Source of the DNA: an uncultured Pedobacter sp.
GTDB taxonomy: Bacteria > Bacteroidota > Bacteroidia > Sphingobacteriales > Sphingobacteriaceae
Length of the DNA stretch: 19,200 nucleotides
Reading direction: 5' to 3'
Assembly (NCBI RefSeq): GCF_946479715.1
Contig: NZ_CAMLHF010000098.1
Span: 1 to 19,200, forward strand
The notes beneath the pieces were generated by a model that was not told where the DNA came from, ran no database searches, and saw only the letters and a program-made list of their open reading frames with translations. Positions 1-6,544 of this stretch are shown here, one piece after another (the first letter of the stretch is position 1; every line of letters starts with the position of its first letter). The position numbers were made by a program, and so were the translations under genes.

Positions 1-813
1 CATTTTATTTCTGAGAAGATCTGCTATTTCTAAAAGTGACATCGTACCGCCGCTTAAGGCCAGAAATCGTTGTCCTTTTGCTTGGGGACTGGTCATTGCC
101 CGGATGTGCAGATCAGCAACATCACGTACATCTACAATACCGAGGCTAATGTTGGGTAGCGCTTTCATGCTACCGTCCATCACTTTCTGCAACAGTTCAA
201 AACCGCTTGACAGGTCTTTAGTGAACGAAGGGCCAAAGATACCCATGGGATTGATCACTGATAATTCCAGACTACCACCTTCCTGTGCCATAAAGTCCCA
301 GGCTGCTCTTTCGGCCAATACTTTTGATTTGTTATAAGCGGAGAGTCCTTTTTCATTTGGGTCTGTCCAGCTTTCTTCTGTGATTAAAGTAGTTTTATCC
401 TTATGGCTATAGCCAACTGCTCCAAAATTGGACGTCATAACAACGCGCTTAACACCTGCGTCTCTGGCTGCTTTAAGTACGCGTATAGTTCCGTCAACTG
501 CGGGGCGTATCATTTCGTCTTCATGCTTTGGCAGTTTTAAGAAAATGGGAGAAGCTACATGCAAAACGTAGTCACAATCTTTTACAGCCAGATTCCAATT
601 GTCATCACTTGTCAGATCTGCTTTTACAAAAGATAGGTTATTGAAGTTAGTGATTCCGCTTTTTTTAAGCATGGCCATCACTTTATCCTGTTTATTTAAA
701 TCGCGCAGGGTGGTTCTTACCTGGTAGTCTTTATCCAATAATTGCTGGATGCAATGTACGGCTACAAAGCCTGATCCGCCTGTTACCAATACTGTATGAA
801 TTGAATTTGTCAT
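1..813 (-). CDS. NAD(P)-dependent epimerase/dehydratase family oxidoreductase (extended SDR; aldehyde or dihydroflavonol reductase-like), 3' end cut off
   Basis: Translating the minus strand from the ATG at 813-811 gives 271 open codons that reach the window edge without a stop, so the C-terminus is missing (roughly 70 residues if the protein has the usual ~340). The N-terminus carries the Rossmann glycine motif TGGSGFVA at residues 11-18, which binds NAD(P). The catalytic YxxxK pair is Y160/K164 in YNKSK, and the substrate-side stretch INPMGIFGPS follows. LHVASP and VDVRDVADLHI are typical of the cytoplasmic reductases annotated as dihydroflavonol-4-reductase-like or aldehyde reductases. They reduce a carbonyl with NADPH; the bacterial substrate usually cannot be predicted and is not predicted here. 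The gene lies downstream of the GIN-domain gene on the same strand, with an 85-bp spacer holding a direct repeat that may be an operator. The family call is secure; the exact reaction is not. Confidence 0.93.
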   Translation of the reverse strand, partial: MTNSIHTVLVTGGSGFVAVHCIQQLLDKDYQVRTTLRDLNKQDKVMAMLKKSGITNFNNLSFVKADLTSDDNWNLAVKDCDYVLHVASPIFLKLPKHEDEMIRPAVDGTIRVLKAARDAGVKRVVMTSNFGAVGYSHKDKTTLITEESWTDPNEKGLSAYNKSKVLAERAAWDFMAQEGGSLELSVINPMGIFGPSFTKDLSSGFELLQKVMDGSMKALPNISLGIVDVRDVADLHIRAMTSPQAKGQRFLALSGGTMSLLEIADLLRNKM

Positions 814-862
814 TTGCTTTCAAATTGATAGCACAAAATTGCAGATTAAAAAGCAATCTTGT

Positions 863-895
863 TTTGTTGAAAAGTCCAATTTTACTTTGTTGAAA
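863..895. promoter_or_regulatory. Direct repeat TTTGTTGAAA x2, candidate operator of the epimerase gene
   Basis: The 10-bp word TTTGTTGAAA occurs at 863-872 and again at 886-895, 23 bp start to start (about two helical turns). Both copies lie in the spacer just upstream of the minus-strand reductase gene, 50-82 bp from its ATG. Paired same-face direct repeats are the usual layout of AraC- or OmpR-type sites. No regulator of these classes is visible in the window, so the binding role is inference. Confidence 0.35.
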
Positions 896-898
896 GGT

Positions 899-1639
899 TC
901 AGTTTATTTTATGTGTTTTTACCTCGCCAATGGTAATACCTTTTCTTATTTGTGGATTCCCCTTGTATCCAATTTCAGCATCACCAAAAGCCGTGATGTT
1001 AATTTGATCGGCAACATTTAAATTCAACTTAGATTCGCCATAGAGTGTTAGTCTGGCTACATTGCTTTCTATTCCAAGGGCCTCAACTTTGCTTTCTCCA
1101 TATGCGGTTAATCTTTGTTCAGTAATATTCCCGGATTTAAGCTCCAGGTAACTTTCGCCATAAATGGTTGTCCTTAATTCATTTAACTTAACTTTATCAA
1201 AGTAAACTTTAGATTCCCCATAAATTTTTAGATTAAAATTGTCTTGTTCTATAGCGCTCTTTAAATGTGCAGATTCTTCACCTCTAATAGAAAGGCTTTT
1301 AAGTTCTGTATAGGTTACAGTAACAGTTAAAATTTTACCCTGATAAATTGGCACTTTAGTTACAGTTCCATTATTCCTGATTTCTTCATTTTTTGTAACT
1401 TCTTTCGCATCTTCCAGATAAATACGTAGCGTTTTACCCTTCGATTCAATGTTAACCTTTTTAACATCGGTTTTGCAGGTGTCAATTGTAACCGTTTCAT
1501 GATCTGCCTGTACAAATGTAACTTGTATATGAGGGCTTATAATAACTTTATCGAAATGCTCAACTGTAATAGGCGTTTGAGCTCGGATATTCAATATAAA
1601 AAAGGTAAATGCGATAGTTAGATAAAGATGTTTGTTCAT
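899..1639 (-). CDS. Exported head-GIN-domain (DUF2807) beta-solenoid protein
   Basis: The protein has 246 residues. It begins with a Sec signal peptide (MNKH, hydrophobic stretch at about 5-18, likely cleavage after R19-A20 before QTPITV), so it should act in the periplasm or on the surface. The remainder matches the putative auto-transporter adhesin, head GIN domain family common in Bacteroidota: VEHFDKVIISPHIQVTF near residues 26-42, then a long beta-strand-rich repeat region. YGES recurs at residues 140, 160, 180 and 200, exactly 20 residues apart, flanked by degenerate rungs at about 119-122 (RGEE) and 218-221 (FGDA). This suggests a parallel beta-helix with one rung per 20 residues. There is no lipobox. 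The function of the family is not established; a role in adhesion or envelope stress is guesswork. The gene seems to stand alone between the regulator and the reductase. Confidence 0.88.
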   Translation of the reverse strand: MNKHLYLTIAFTFFILNIRAQTPITVEHFDKVIISPHIQVTFVQADHETVTIDTCKTDVKKVNIESKGKTLRIYLEDAKEVTKNEEIRNNGTVTKVPIYQGKILTVTVTYTELKSLSIRGEESAHLKSAIEQDNFNLKIYGESKVYFDKVKLNELRTTIYGESYLELKSGNITEQRLTAYGESKVEALGIESNVARLTLYGESKLNLNVADQINITAFGDAEIGYKGNPQIRKGITIGEVKTHKIN

Positions 1640-1752
1640 GATTACTTGTATAATTGGATTAATATGGGATGAAAGTCAATACAAATGCCAGTTTAAAGAA
1701 TGTGACAACACGTTGCCAGAAACAATGATTATGAAATTTGAGATATTAATAT

Positions 1753-1786
1753 TGTTCAAAATCGGACAAAAGTGTTCAAATTCAAA
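1753..1786. repeat. TGTTCAAA direct repeats in the regulator-GIN gene spacer
   Basis: TGTTCAAA is present at 1753-1760 and 1773-1780, a 20-bp period, and a third TTCAAA abuts at 1781-1786. The repeats lie in the 152-bp spacer 114-147 bp upstream of the GIN-domain gene and just beyond the stop of the MocR-type gene. The minus strand reads TTTGAA there, which also resembles the TTTG half of Bacteroidetes promoters. It could therefore be a promoter-proximal site or chance in AT-rich DNA. Confidence 0.25.
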
Positions 1787-1791
1787 CATGG

Positions 1792-3276
1792 TCATTGGTT
1801 CGTTACCAAACAGGAGGAAATGATCTGAACGGCTTTGGTTATTTCAGTTAACGTTAATGAAGCAAACCCGAATCGCATGGCATTATAGCTGGTTCCGTTG
1901 TTATCAAAAAGTTTTCCGTTATTCATATACAGACCCCGTTTGGTTGCCTTAACTGAGATCTGTTCAATAGGGTAGTTAAGGTCAAATTTAACCCAGATGG
2001 CCATACCTCCATCGGGTTTTTCGTAACTGACTATACCTTTCAGGTAAATGTCCAACATCTTAATTAAATGATCCCTTCTTTCCTTGTAGATCTTATTGTT
2101 CTTTTTGAGGTATCTGGTAATATCACCGTTTTCAATGAGTGCAGCCAGGCTATCTTCCATAATATGGTCTCCTTTCAAATCGATAAGCCTTCTGATATGA
2201 ACCGCGTGGGCAATAAAATCTGCTGAGGCAATCATAAAACCAATTCGTATGGAGGTGGAAAGAGATTTGGAAAAGGAGCCGATATAGACAACCCGATTGT
2301 GATGATTTCCGGCTGCAAGAGGCAGGTAAGGAGAGGAACTGTAGTGAAAATCGTAATCGTAATCATCCTCTACAATTGTAAAGTTGTGTTCCTCAGCTAA
2401 TTCCAGTATACGCATTCGTCGTTCCGGACTTAAAGTTACCGTGGTAGGATGATGGTGATGAGGAATGAGGTACAGCATCCGGATGTTTAATTTCTGACAG
2501 ACTGCGGATATCAGATCAGTATTTATTCCATCTTGGTCTACAGGGATACGAATTACATTAGCTCCTAAGTATTCGAAAACTTGGTTAGCAACAAAATAGC
2601 CCGGTTCTGCTACAATTACGTTATCGCCGAGTTTTAACAATAAGCTTGCTGCTATATAGATACTCATTTGGGCACCATGAGTCATCATGATATTTGATAC
2701 CTGTGCTTGCAGCCCCCTGGTTTGCGCCATATAGCTCACCATTGTTTCCCTTAGATTAAGGGAGCCCGGTGCCAGTGTTGCTGAAACTCTTTTATAGGTT
2801 TGGAGCTTTTTAAGACGACTCCTGTATTCTCTGTTTAGCAGATCCATTGGTGCAAGGCGCATATCTGGATGGCCATCGTCTATTATTAATTCATGTAACC
2901 TGGGGGTGTTGGCCGAAGGAATTACCCCGTACTGGCTTACTTTATAAAAGGGGCTAGGCATTGAACTTTCATACGCAAAACCTGCTTTCTGCTGGGCCCA
3001 TTGCTGTGGCCGCACTTCGGGAAGATTAGGAACCACAATGAATCCTTTCCGTGGTATCACAGTGATCCAGCCCTGTGCGCTTAATTCGTTATATGCAGCA
3101 ATAATTGTTTTACGGTGAACAACAACCATTCTAGCCAATTCACGGGTACCTGGAAGATAAGAACCGGGTTTGATAACTCCATTTCTTATCAACGTGAGTA
3201 TTTGGTTAGCTATCTGCTGGTAAGCGGATACGCTTAGTGTTTTATCTATCGTTATAAGGGTATCAAATGGCAACAT
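1792..3276 (-). CDS. MocR/PdxR-type GntR-family transcriptional regulator with aminotransferase-like domain
   Basis: The protein has 494 residues, a normal length for MocR regulators. A GntR-type winged helix lies at about 14-82 (SAYQQIANQILTLIRNGVI, then LPGTRELARM and the recognition-helix region VVHRKTIIAAYNEL). A fold-type-I aminotransferase domain fills about 130-490. The PLP Schiff-base lysine is K337 in GSFSKSLSTS, the pyridine-binding aspartate is in IVEDDYD at 301-307, and the carboxylate-binding arginine is R468 in MRFGF. PLP binding therefore looks intact. The usual HQxPTG stretch reads PHHHHPTTV at 272-280. Members of this family sense PLP or amino-compound adducts and control neighbouring, often divergent, genes. 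Here the divergent neighbour is an acetyltransferase gene starting 80 bp away, with an inverted repeat GGACTA/TAGTCC between them. Which metabolite is sensed cannot be told from the sequence. It has no proven link to vitamin B6 synthesis, so no symbol is given. Confidence 0.94.
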   Translation of the reverse strand: MLPFDTLITIDKTLSVSAYQQIANQILTLIRNGVIKPGSYLPGTRELARMVVVHRKTIIAAYNELSAQGWITVIPRKGFIVVPNLPEVRPQQWAQQKAGFAYESSMPSPFYKVSQYGVIPSANTPRLHELIIDDGHPDMRLAPMDLLNREYRSRLKKLQTYKRVSATLAPGSLNLRETMVSYMAQTRGLQAQVSNIMMTHGAQMSIYIAASLLLKLGDNVIVAEPGYFVANQVFEYLGANVIRIPVDQDGINTDLISAVCQKLNIRMLYLIPHHHHPTTVTLSPERRMRILELAEEHNFTIVEDDYDYDFHYSSSPYLPLAAGNHHNRVVYIGSFSKSLSTSIRIGFMIASADFIAHAVHIRRLIDLKGDHIMEDSLAALIENGDITRYLKKNNKIYKERRDHLIKMLDIYLKGIVSYEKPDGGMAIWVKFDLNYPIEQISVKATKRGLYMNNGKLFDNNGTSYNAMRFGFASLTLTEITKAVQIISSCLVTNQ

Positions 3277-3278
3277 CT

Positions 3279-3319
3279 GGACTACTTAACTTCTTATTTC
3301 TGGATGATAAAGATAGTCC
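3279..3319. promoter_or_regulatory. Inverted repeat GGACTA-N29-TAGTCC in the divergent regulator/GNAT spacer
   Basis: GGACTA at 3279-3284 and its reverse complement TAGTCC at 3314-3319 flank most of the 80-bp divergent region. One arm sits 2 bp upstream of the regulator ATG; the other lies 11 bp before the -7-like box of the acetyltransferase gene. MocR-type dimers bind paired, well-separated half sites, so this is a plausible operator for autorepression and control of the divergent genes. The binding is inferred. Confidence 0.4.
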
Positions 3320-3329
3320 TTAAATGATA

Positions 3330-3337
3330 TACTTTTG
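3330..3337 (+). promoter_or_regulatory. Candidate -7 box (TACTTTTG) for the GNAT genes
   Basis: TACTTTTG matches the Bacteroidetes -7 consensus TAnnTTTG exactly and lies 20 bp before the ATG at 3357. No good TTTG -33 element is seen at the expected spacing, so the assignment is tentative. Confidence 0.35.
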
Positions 3338-3356
3338 AATACTAATTTAATTAAAC

Positions 3357-3755
3357 ATGAACATAGCTTACAAAACAAATGCGGTACCATCAGTAGAAGA
3401 AATCATTGATGTATATGACAGTTCTGGTATCAACCGTCCTACAACTGATAAAGACAGGATAGAAGAGATGTATAAACATTCTAATCTTGTGGTTACGGCC
3501 TGGCATGATGATAAGCTGGTCGGCATTGCCCGATCATTAACTGATTTTTGTCATTGCTGTTATCTTGCTGACCTGGCCGTGAGCGCAACTTATCAAAAAT
3601 CGGGGATTGGCAAAGAATTGGTAAAACTTACCAAAGCCACAATTGGCGATAAGAGTATGCTTTTACTACTTGCAGCGCCGACGGCTATTGAGTATTATCC
3701 AAAAATCGGTATGGATGTGGTTAATAATGGCTTTATCATTAACCGTATAAAATAA
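3357..3755 (+). CDS. GNAT family N-acetyltransferase (small, single domain)
   Basis: The protein has 132 residues. It transfers an acetyl group from acetyl-CoA to an amine that cannot be specified from sequence, in the cytoplasm. Motif A is clear: LADLAVSATYQKSGIGKEL at 70-88, with the CoA-pyrophosphate loop Q80-x-x-G83-x-G85. The motif B region is APTAIEYYPKIGM at 107-119, and the protein ends with a short strand. Length and layout fit the compact GNAT group seen across Bacteroidota. It is transcribed away from the MocR-type regulator, with 80 bp between starts, and the second GNAT gene follows after 16 bp, so the two probably form an operon under that regulator. The ATG at 3357 is chosen because the protein then begins directly with the first strand (NIAYKTN) and no upstream in-frame start fits better. 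Confidence 0.9.
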   Translation: MNIAYKTNAVPSVEEIIDVYDSSGINRPTTDKDRIEEMYKHSNLVVTAWHDDKLVGIARSLTDFCHCCYLADLAVSATYQKSGIGKELVKLTKATIGDKSMLLLLAAPTAIEYYPKIGMDVVNNGFIINRIK

Positions 3756-3771
3756 ACGAGAAAACAGACAA

Positions 3772-4392
3772 GTGGAAAACCAGAAATTAGTTGGAAGCTA
3801 TGTGAGATTGGAGCCTCTGGAACTTTTTCATTTAGATGGATTGACTAAGGCCGCAGCTGGAAATGAGCAGCTTTATAAATGGACTGTTGTGCCTCAAGGA
3901 AAGGATGCAATGACCGCGTATATAAAAACAGCACATGAGCAGCGTGATGGGGGAACAGCTGTGCCTTTTGCCATCATCGGCAATGAAGACGGTATTGTAA
4001 AAGGATCAACACGTTTTTGGAATATTGCATATTGGCCCTGGCCTGAACATACGTATGGATATGGAAGAATTGGCCCCGATGTTTGCGAAATAGGGCATAC
4101 CTGGCTCACACGATCTGCTACCAAAACGGGTATTAATACCGAAGCTAAATTTTTGATGCTGAAGTATGCTTTCGAATACTGGAAGGTATGGCGTGTTAAT
4201 TTTACCACAGATGTACGTAATGAACGATCAAGGGCAGCAATTGAACGTTTGGGTGCCAGGTTTGAAGGGATAATCCGTGCAGAACGAATGGGAGCTGATT
4301 TTACTGTAAGGGATTCTGCTCGTTTTTCTATAATCCTGAATGAATGGGAAGAGATAAAAGAACATTTAATTATATTGCTTAAACAATATTAA
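3772..4392 (+). CDS. GNAT family N-acetyltransferase, RimJ/RimL-like (Acetyltransf_3), GTG start
   Basis: The protein has 206 residues and appears full length if the GTG at 3772 is used. The residues after it (ENQKLVGSYVRLEPLELFHL) form the standard N-terminal strand and helix of the family, and no in-frame ATG lies upstream. Conserved landmarks are GHTWL at 108-112, the helix NTEAKFLMLKYAFEYW at 122-137, and the signature TDVRNERSRAAIERLGARFE at 146-165, which contributes to the acetyl-CoA site. RimJ/RimL-type enzymes acetylate protein N-termini or small amines; the target here is unknown. The acceptor side contains an unusually aromatic stretch, RFWNIAYWPWPEHTYGYG at 81-98. The gene lies 16 bp after the first GNAT gene and is probably cotranscribed with it. 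Confidence 0.92.
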   Translation: MENQKLVGSYVRLEPLELFHLDGLTKAAAGNEQLYKWTVVPQGKDAMTAYIKTAHEQRDGGTAVPFAIIGNEDGIVKGSTRFWNIAYWPWPEHTYGYGRIGPDVCEIGHTWLTRSATKTGINTEAKFLMLKYAFEYWKVWRVNFTTDVRNERSRAAIERLGARFEGIIRAERMGADFTVRDSARFSIILNEWEEIKEHLIILLKQY

Positions 4393-4442
4393 TTACAATA
4401 TATTAACAATATTTTAGTTAATTTGTATTAAATTAGCAATAT
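4383..4442. repeat. Phased ACAATAT repeats in an AT-rich spacer
   Basis: ACAATAT occurs at 4383-4389, 4395-4401 and 4406-4412, steps of 12 and 11 bp, with a variant GCAATAT at 4436-4442. The spacer between the second GNAT gene and the small membrane protein is almost pure A+T. Helically phased A/T tracts can bend DNA or bind nucleoid proteins; this region probably contains the promoter of the membrane protein gene, but no exact TAnnTTTG box was found (TTAATTTG near 4417 has one mismatch). Confidence 0.3.
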
Positions 4443-4468
4443 AATTTATAGACTCAATTACCATTCAA

Positions 4469-4702
4469 ATGAAAACATCAAGTAAAGTTTTAGTCGCTCT
4501 GGGAATTATTACTACAGTTATTGGTATGTTGATATTTCGCAACCTGCATTATATTAATGCCGTTGACGGGCATGCCTGGACGATCAATATTAATGGAATA
4601 AATTCCTTCCCATGGATCACTTTTACAGGCGGTTTGCTAATTGTTATCGGCATTATCTTTTATATTGCCAGTTTGGAACAGAAAGGTAAAAGGTACAATT
4701 AA
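4469..4702 (+). CDS. Small integral membrane protein, two predicted helices, function unknown
   Basis: The protein has 77 residues. Helix one is about residues 6-24 (VLVALGIITTVIGMLIF) and helix two about 50-68 (WITFTGGLLIVIGIIFYIA), separated by a short polar loop with NAVDGHAWTININGINSFP. The C-terminus is basic (EQKGKRYN). The positive-inside rule, with lysines near both ends, suggests both termini in the cytoplasm and the loop in the periplasm. No family is recognised. Clear hydrophobic periodicity and a start well placed after an AT-rich spacer support a real gene rather than a chance frame. It stands between the GNAT pair and the sigma-factor operon and need not belong to either. Confidence 0.7.
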   Translation: MKTSSKVLVALGIITTVIGMLIFRNLHYINAVDGHAWTININGINSFPWITFTGGLLIVIGIIFYIASLEQKGKRYN

Positions 4703-4718
4703 AGGCCAAAGTGAAGGA

Positions 4719-4734
4719 TGTTTATTAATAAACA
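4719..4734. promoter_or_regulatory. Perfect 16-bp palindrome TGTTTATTAATAAACA
   Basis: The two 8-base halves are exact reverse complements. The site lies 17 bp after the stop of the small membrane gene and 73 bp before the sigma-factor ATG. No T-run follows, so it is a poor intrinsic terminator. A dimeric repressor site upstream of the sigma-factor promoter is the better reading, though a chance AT-rich palindrome is possible. Confidence 0.35.
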
Positions 4735-4772
4735 CTTAACACGCATTTAATCAAAGAATAATTTCCGGACTC

Positions 4773-4780
4773 TAGTTTTG
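4773..4780 (+). promoter_or_regulatory. Candidate -7 box (TAGTTTTG) of the sigma-factor operon
   Basis: TAGTTTTG is an exact match to TAnnTTTG, 26 bp before the ATG at 4807, which would leave a short leader. The -33 region (around TTTAATC at 4746) is a weak match and is spaced slightly too far, so this is a candidate only. It suggests basal expression of the sigma factor from the housekeeping polymerase. Confidence 0.35.
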
Positions 4781-4806
4781 CTGAAAAATGTAGTCAATCC
4801 ATTTAT

Positions 4807-5397
4807 ATGGAATACCCTTTACTTTCAGACAAACAGCTTCTAGAAGAATGTTCCAAAGATAACCTTAAGGCTTTTAATGCTTTATTTGATCGTTATTTTG
4901 GAAAGCTTTATAGTTATGTCCTCGGTTATGTAAACGATGAGTATTTTGCAGAAGAAGCGATGATGGATTTGATGATGTGGGTGTGGGATAAAAGGCATGT
5001 GCTTAAAATAGAAGGAGAGTTCCGTCACTATATATTTAGGGCAGCTAAAAATGCTACAATTAAGGCAATCCGTAAAAGGGCATTTGCCTGTTCTCCAATC
5101 GAGGTTATTGAAAATGACATCTCTTTTATTGCCCAATCCGCAGATCATGATCTGCAAACTACCGAGTTAGAGAAAAAATACCTGATGAATTTGGATCTAT
5201 TGAGTCCTCAACGCAAAATGGTGTTTAAGATGAGCCGTGAAGATGAATTCACGCATGCCGAAATCGCAAACAACCTCAATATCTCTATCAATACTGTAAA
5301 GAACCACATTAAATTCTCTTTAAATCATTTCAGGAAAGAGTTCAACAACTATAGCGGTACTATATTACTAATTGCTGGAATATATTTGTTTTTTTAA
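4807..5397 (+). CDS. ECF-type RNA polymerase sigma-70 factor (Bacteroidetes FecI-like)
   Basis: The protein has 196 residues. Region 2 spans about 22-92: the core-binding helix FNALFDRYFGKLYSYVLGYV, then AEEAMMDLMMWVWDKR, which corresponds to the -10 recognition segment. Region 4 spans about 120-177 and has the helix-turn-helix HAEIANNLNISINTVKNHIK at 150-169, which reads the -35 element. It ends in a hydrophobic tail (GTILLIAGIYLFF), a common feature of the Bacteroidetes family of ECF sigma factors paired with FecR proteins. It directs RNA polymerase to the promoter of its cognate SusC/SusD operon when the anti-sigma factor releases it. The anti-sigma gene follows after 125 bp and the STN-domain SusC after that, the standard cell-surface signalling order. 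Confidence 0.95.
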   Translation: MEYPLLSDKQLLEECSKDNLKAFNALFDRYFGKLYSYVLGYVNDEYFAEEAMMDLMMWVWDKRHVLKIEGEFRHYIFRAAKNATIKAIRKRAFACSPIEVIENDISFIAQSADHDLQTTELEKKYLMNLDLLSPQRKMVFKMSREDEFTHAEIANNLNISINTVKNHIKFSLNHFRKEFNNYSGTILLIAGIYLFF

Positions 5398-5479
5398 AAT
5401 CAGTATAATTTTATTTAACTCATAATAAGCAAGTTGCGAATTTTATTCAAAATTGAATAGCCCCTTGTGTTGTTTTTAG

Positions 5480-5498
5480 TCCCTCTATAATTGAGGGA
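5480..5498 (+). other. Stem-loop between sigma and anti-sigma genes
   Basis: TCCCTC at 5480-5485 pairs with GAGGGA at 5493-5498 around a 7-nt loop, followed by a pyrimidine-rich stretch (GTCTTTATTCTCTTTT). It may be a weak attenuator setting the sigma/anti-sigma ratio or a processing site. Six pairs with a broken T-run are too weak to call it a terminator outright. Confidence 0.35.
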
Positions 5499-5522
5499 GT
5501 CTTTATTCTCTTTTAAATAAGG

Positions 5523-6530
5523 ATGTCAAAACAGGTAAATCAGGAGTTATTAGAAAAGTTCTTAATGGGCAAATGTTCGCCGGAAGAGCAGGAGTTTGTA
5601 AACATTTTTCTAAAAAAACCTGAATCTGAAGAACTGTTAAACAAGATCCTTTCTGAAAATGAGGCCAAAGATTTTGCAGCGTTCTCGAATGATCAGACTG
5701 TGCATCCTAAACACGGAGATTGGAAAAATTCTATACAAGAAAGAATGGGGTATAAGCCCACTCAGTACAGAAGAAAACTGACTGGTTCTTTTCAACTACG
5801 ACAAGCGGCGATCTGGATTGTGATGATCCTTGCTGGGGTTGGCATCTATGCCATAAGCTACTTGGGTAACGCTAAAAAAGACAAGCTGGTTTTTGTAGAA
5901 CGCAATAATCCGAATGGTCAGCGGTCAAAAATAATTCTTTCCGACAGCAGTGTGGTATATCTTGGCGCAGGTAGTCGTTTGAAATATCCTGAAACATTTG
6001 CTGGAGAAACAAGGGAGATCTACTTATATGGTGAGGCATTTTTTGAAGTCAAAAAGAATCCACAAAGGCCTTTTATGATCCATACTGGCCAAATACAAAC
6101 CAAAGTGCTGGGCACTTCCTTTAAAATTGAAGCATTTAAGAATCAACCTTTAGTAGTAGGGGTAGCCACCGGAAAAGTAAGGGTTGACCACATAAACGGA
6201 GAATCTTCTAAATCGCTGGCTGTTTTAATCCCTGGCCAAAAGATGGTATTAGATCATGGTAAGGTTACTAATCTAATGGTCAATCTGGAAGAGGTAAAAG
6301 ACCTGAAAGAGGCCCGCTTAACCTTTAATGATGCTTCCTTAATTGAAATTTCTAAAGTATTGCAGAGATGGTACAATGTGAGGGTAACATTTAAAAAACA
6401 GGCTAAATCAAGAGAAAGAATGACGCTTACTTTAGACGCCAGTGTTTCGATAGATAAGGTATTGAATGTTCTGGCCGCAGCCAGTCATTTTAACTATACC
6501 ATAAAAAATAAAGAGATAATTATTCGCTAA
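5523..6530 (+). CDS. FecR-family anti-sigma factor (FecR domain plus DUF4974)
   Basis: The protein has 335 residues, typical for the family. The cytoplasmic N-terminal part (about 1-90), including the motif LEKFLMGKCSPEEQEFV, binds the sigma factor. One transmembrane helix lies at about 94-114 (AAIWIVMILAGVGIYAISYL). The periplasmic FecR domain runs from about 124 to 221 (KIILSDSSVVYLGAGSRLKY, then GEAFFEVKKNPQRPF and VLGTSFKIEAF). The C-terminal DUF4974 domain at about 265-334 (LTFNDASLIEISKVLQRWY) receives the signal from the STN domain of the transporter encoded next. It holds the upstream ECF sigma factor until the loaded transporter signals. The gaps on either side (125 and 119 bp) both contain inverted repeats. 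Confidence 0.95.
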   Translation: MSKQVNQELLEKFLMGKCSPEEQEFVNIFLKKPESEELLNKILSENEAKDFAAFSNDQTVHPKHGDWKNSIQERMGYKPTQYRRKLTGSFQLRQAAIWIVMILAGVGIYAISYLGNAKKDKLVFVERNNPNGQRSKIILSDSSVVYLGAGSRLKYPETFAGETREIYLYGEAFFEVKKNPQRPFMIHTGQIQTKVLGTSFKIEAFKNQPLVVGVATGKVRVDHINGESSKSLAVLIPGQKMVLDHGKVTNLMVNLEEVKDLKEARLTFNDASLIEISKVLQRWYNVRVTFKKQAKSRERMTLTLDASVSIDKVLNVLAAASHFNYTIKNKEIIIR

Positions 6531-6544
6531 AATAAGATATGAAA

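Noticed and set aside
104..337. 77-codon plus-strand open frame
   Set aside because: Opposite the reductase gene, whose Rossmann and YxxxK motifs prove the minus-strand frame.
839..1021. 60-codon plus-strand open frame
   Set aside because: Overlaps the end of the GIN-domain gene and a repeat-bearing spacer; no protein-like features.
3894..4208. 104-codon minus-strand open frame
   Set aside because: Shadow of the second GNAT gene, whose family motifs are clear on the plus strand.
4719..4734. Palindrome considered as an intrinsic terminator of the small membrane gene
   Set aside because: No T-run follows and a loop could form only by opening central A:T pairs; an operator is a better reading.
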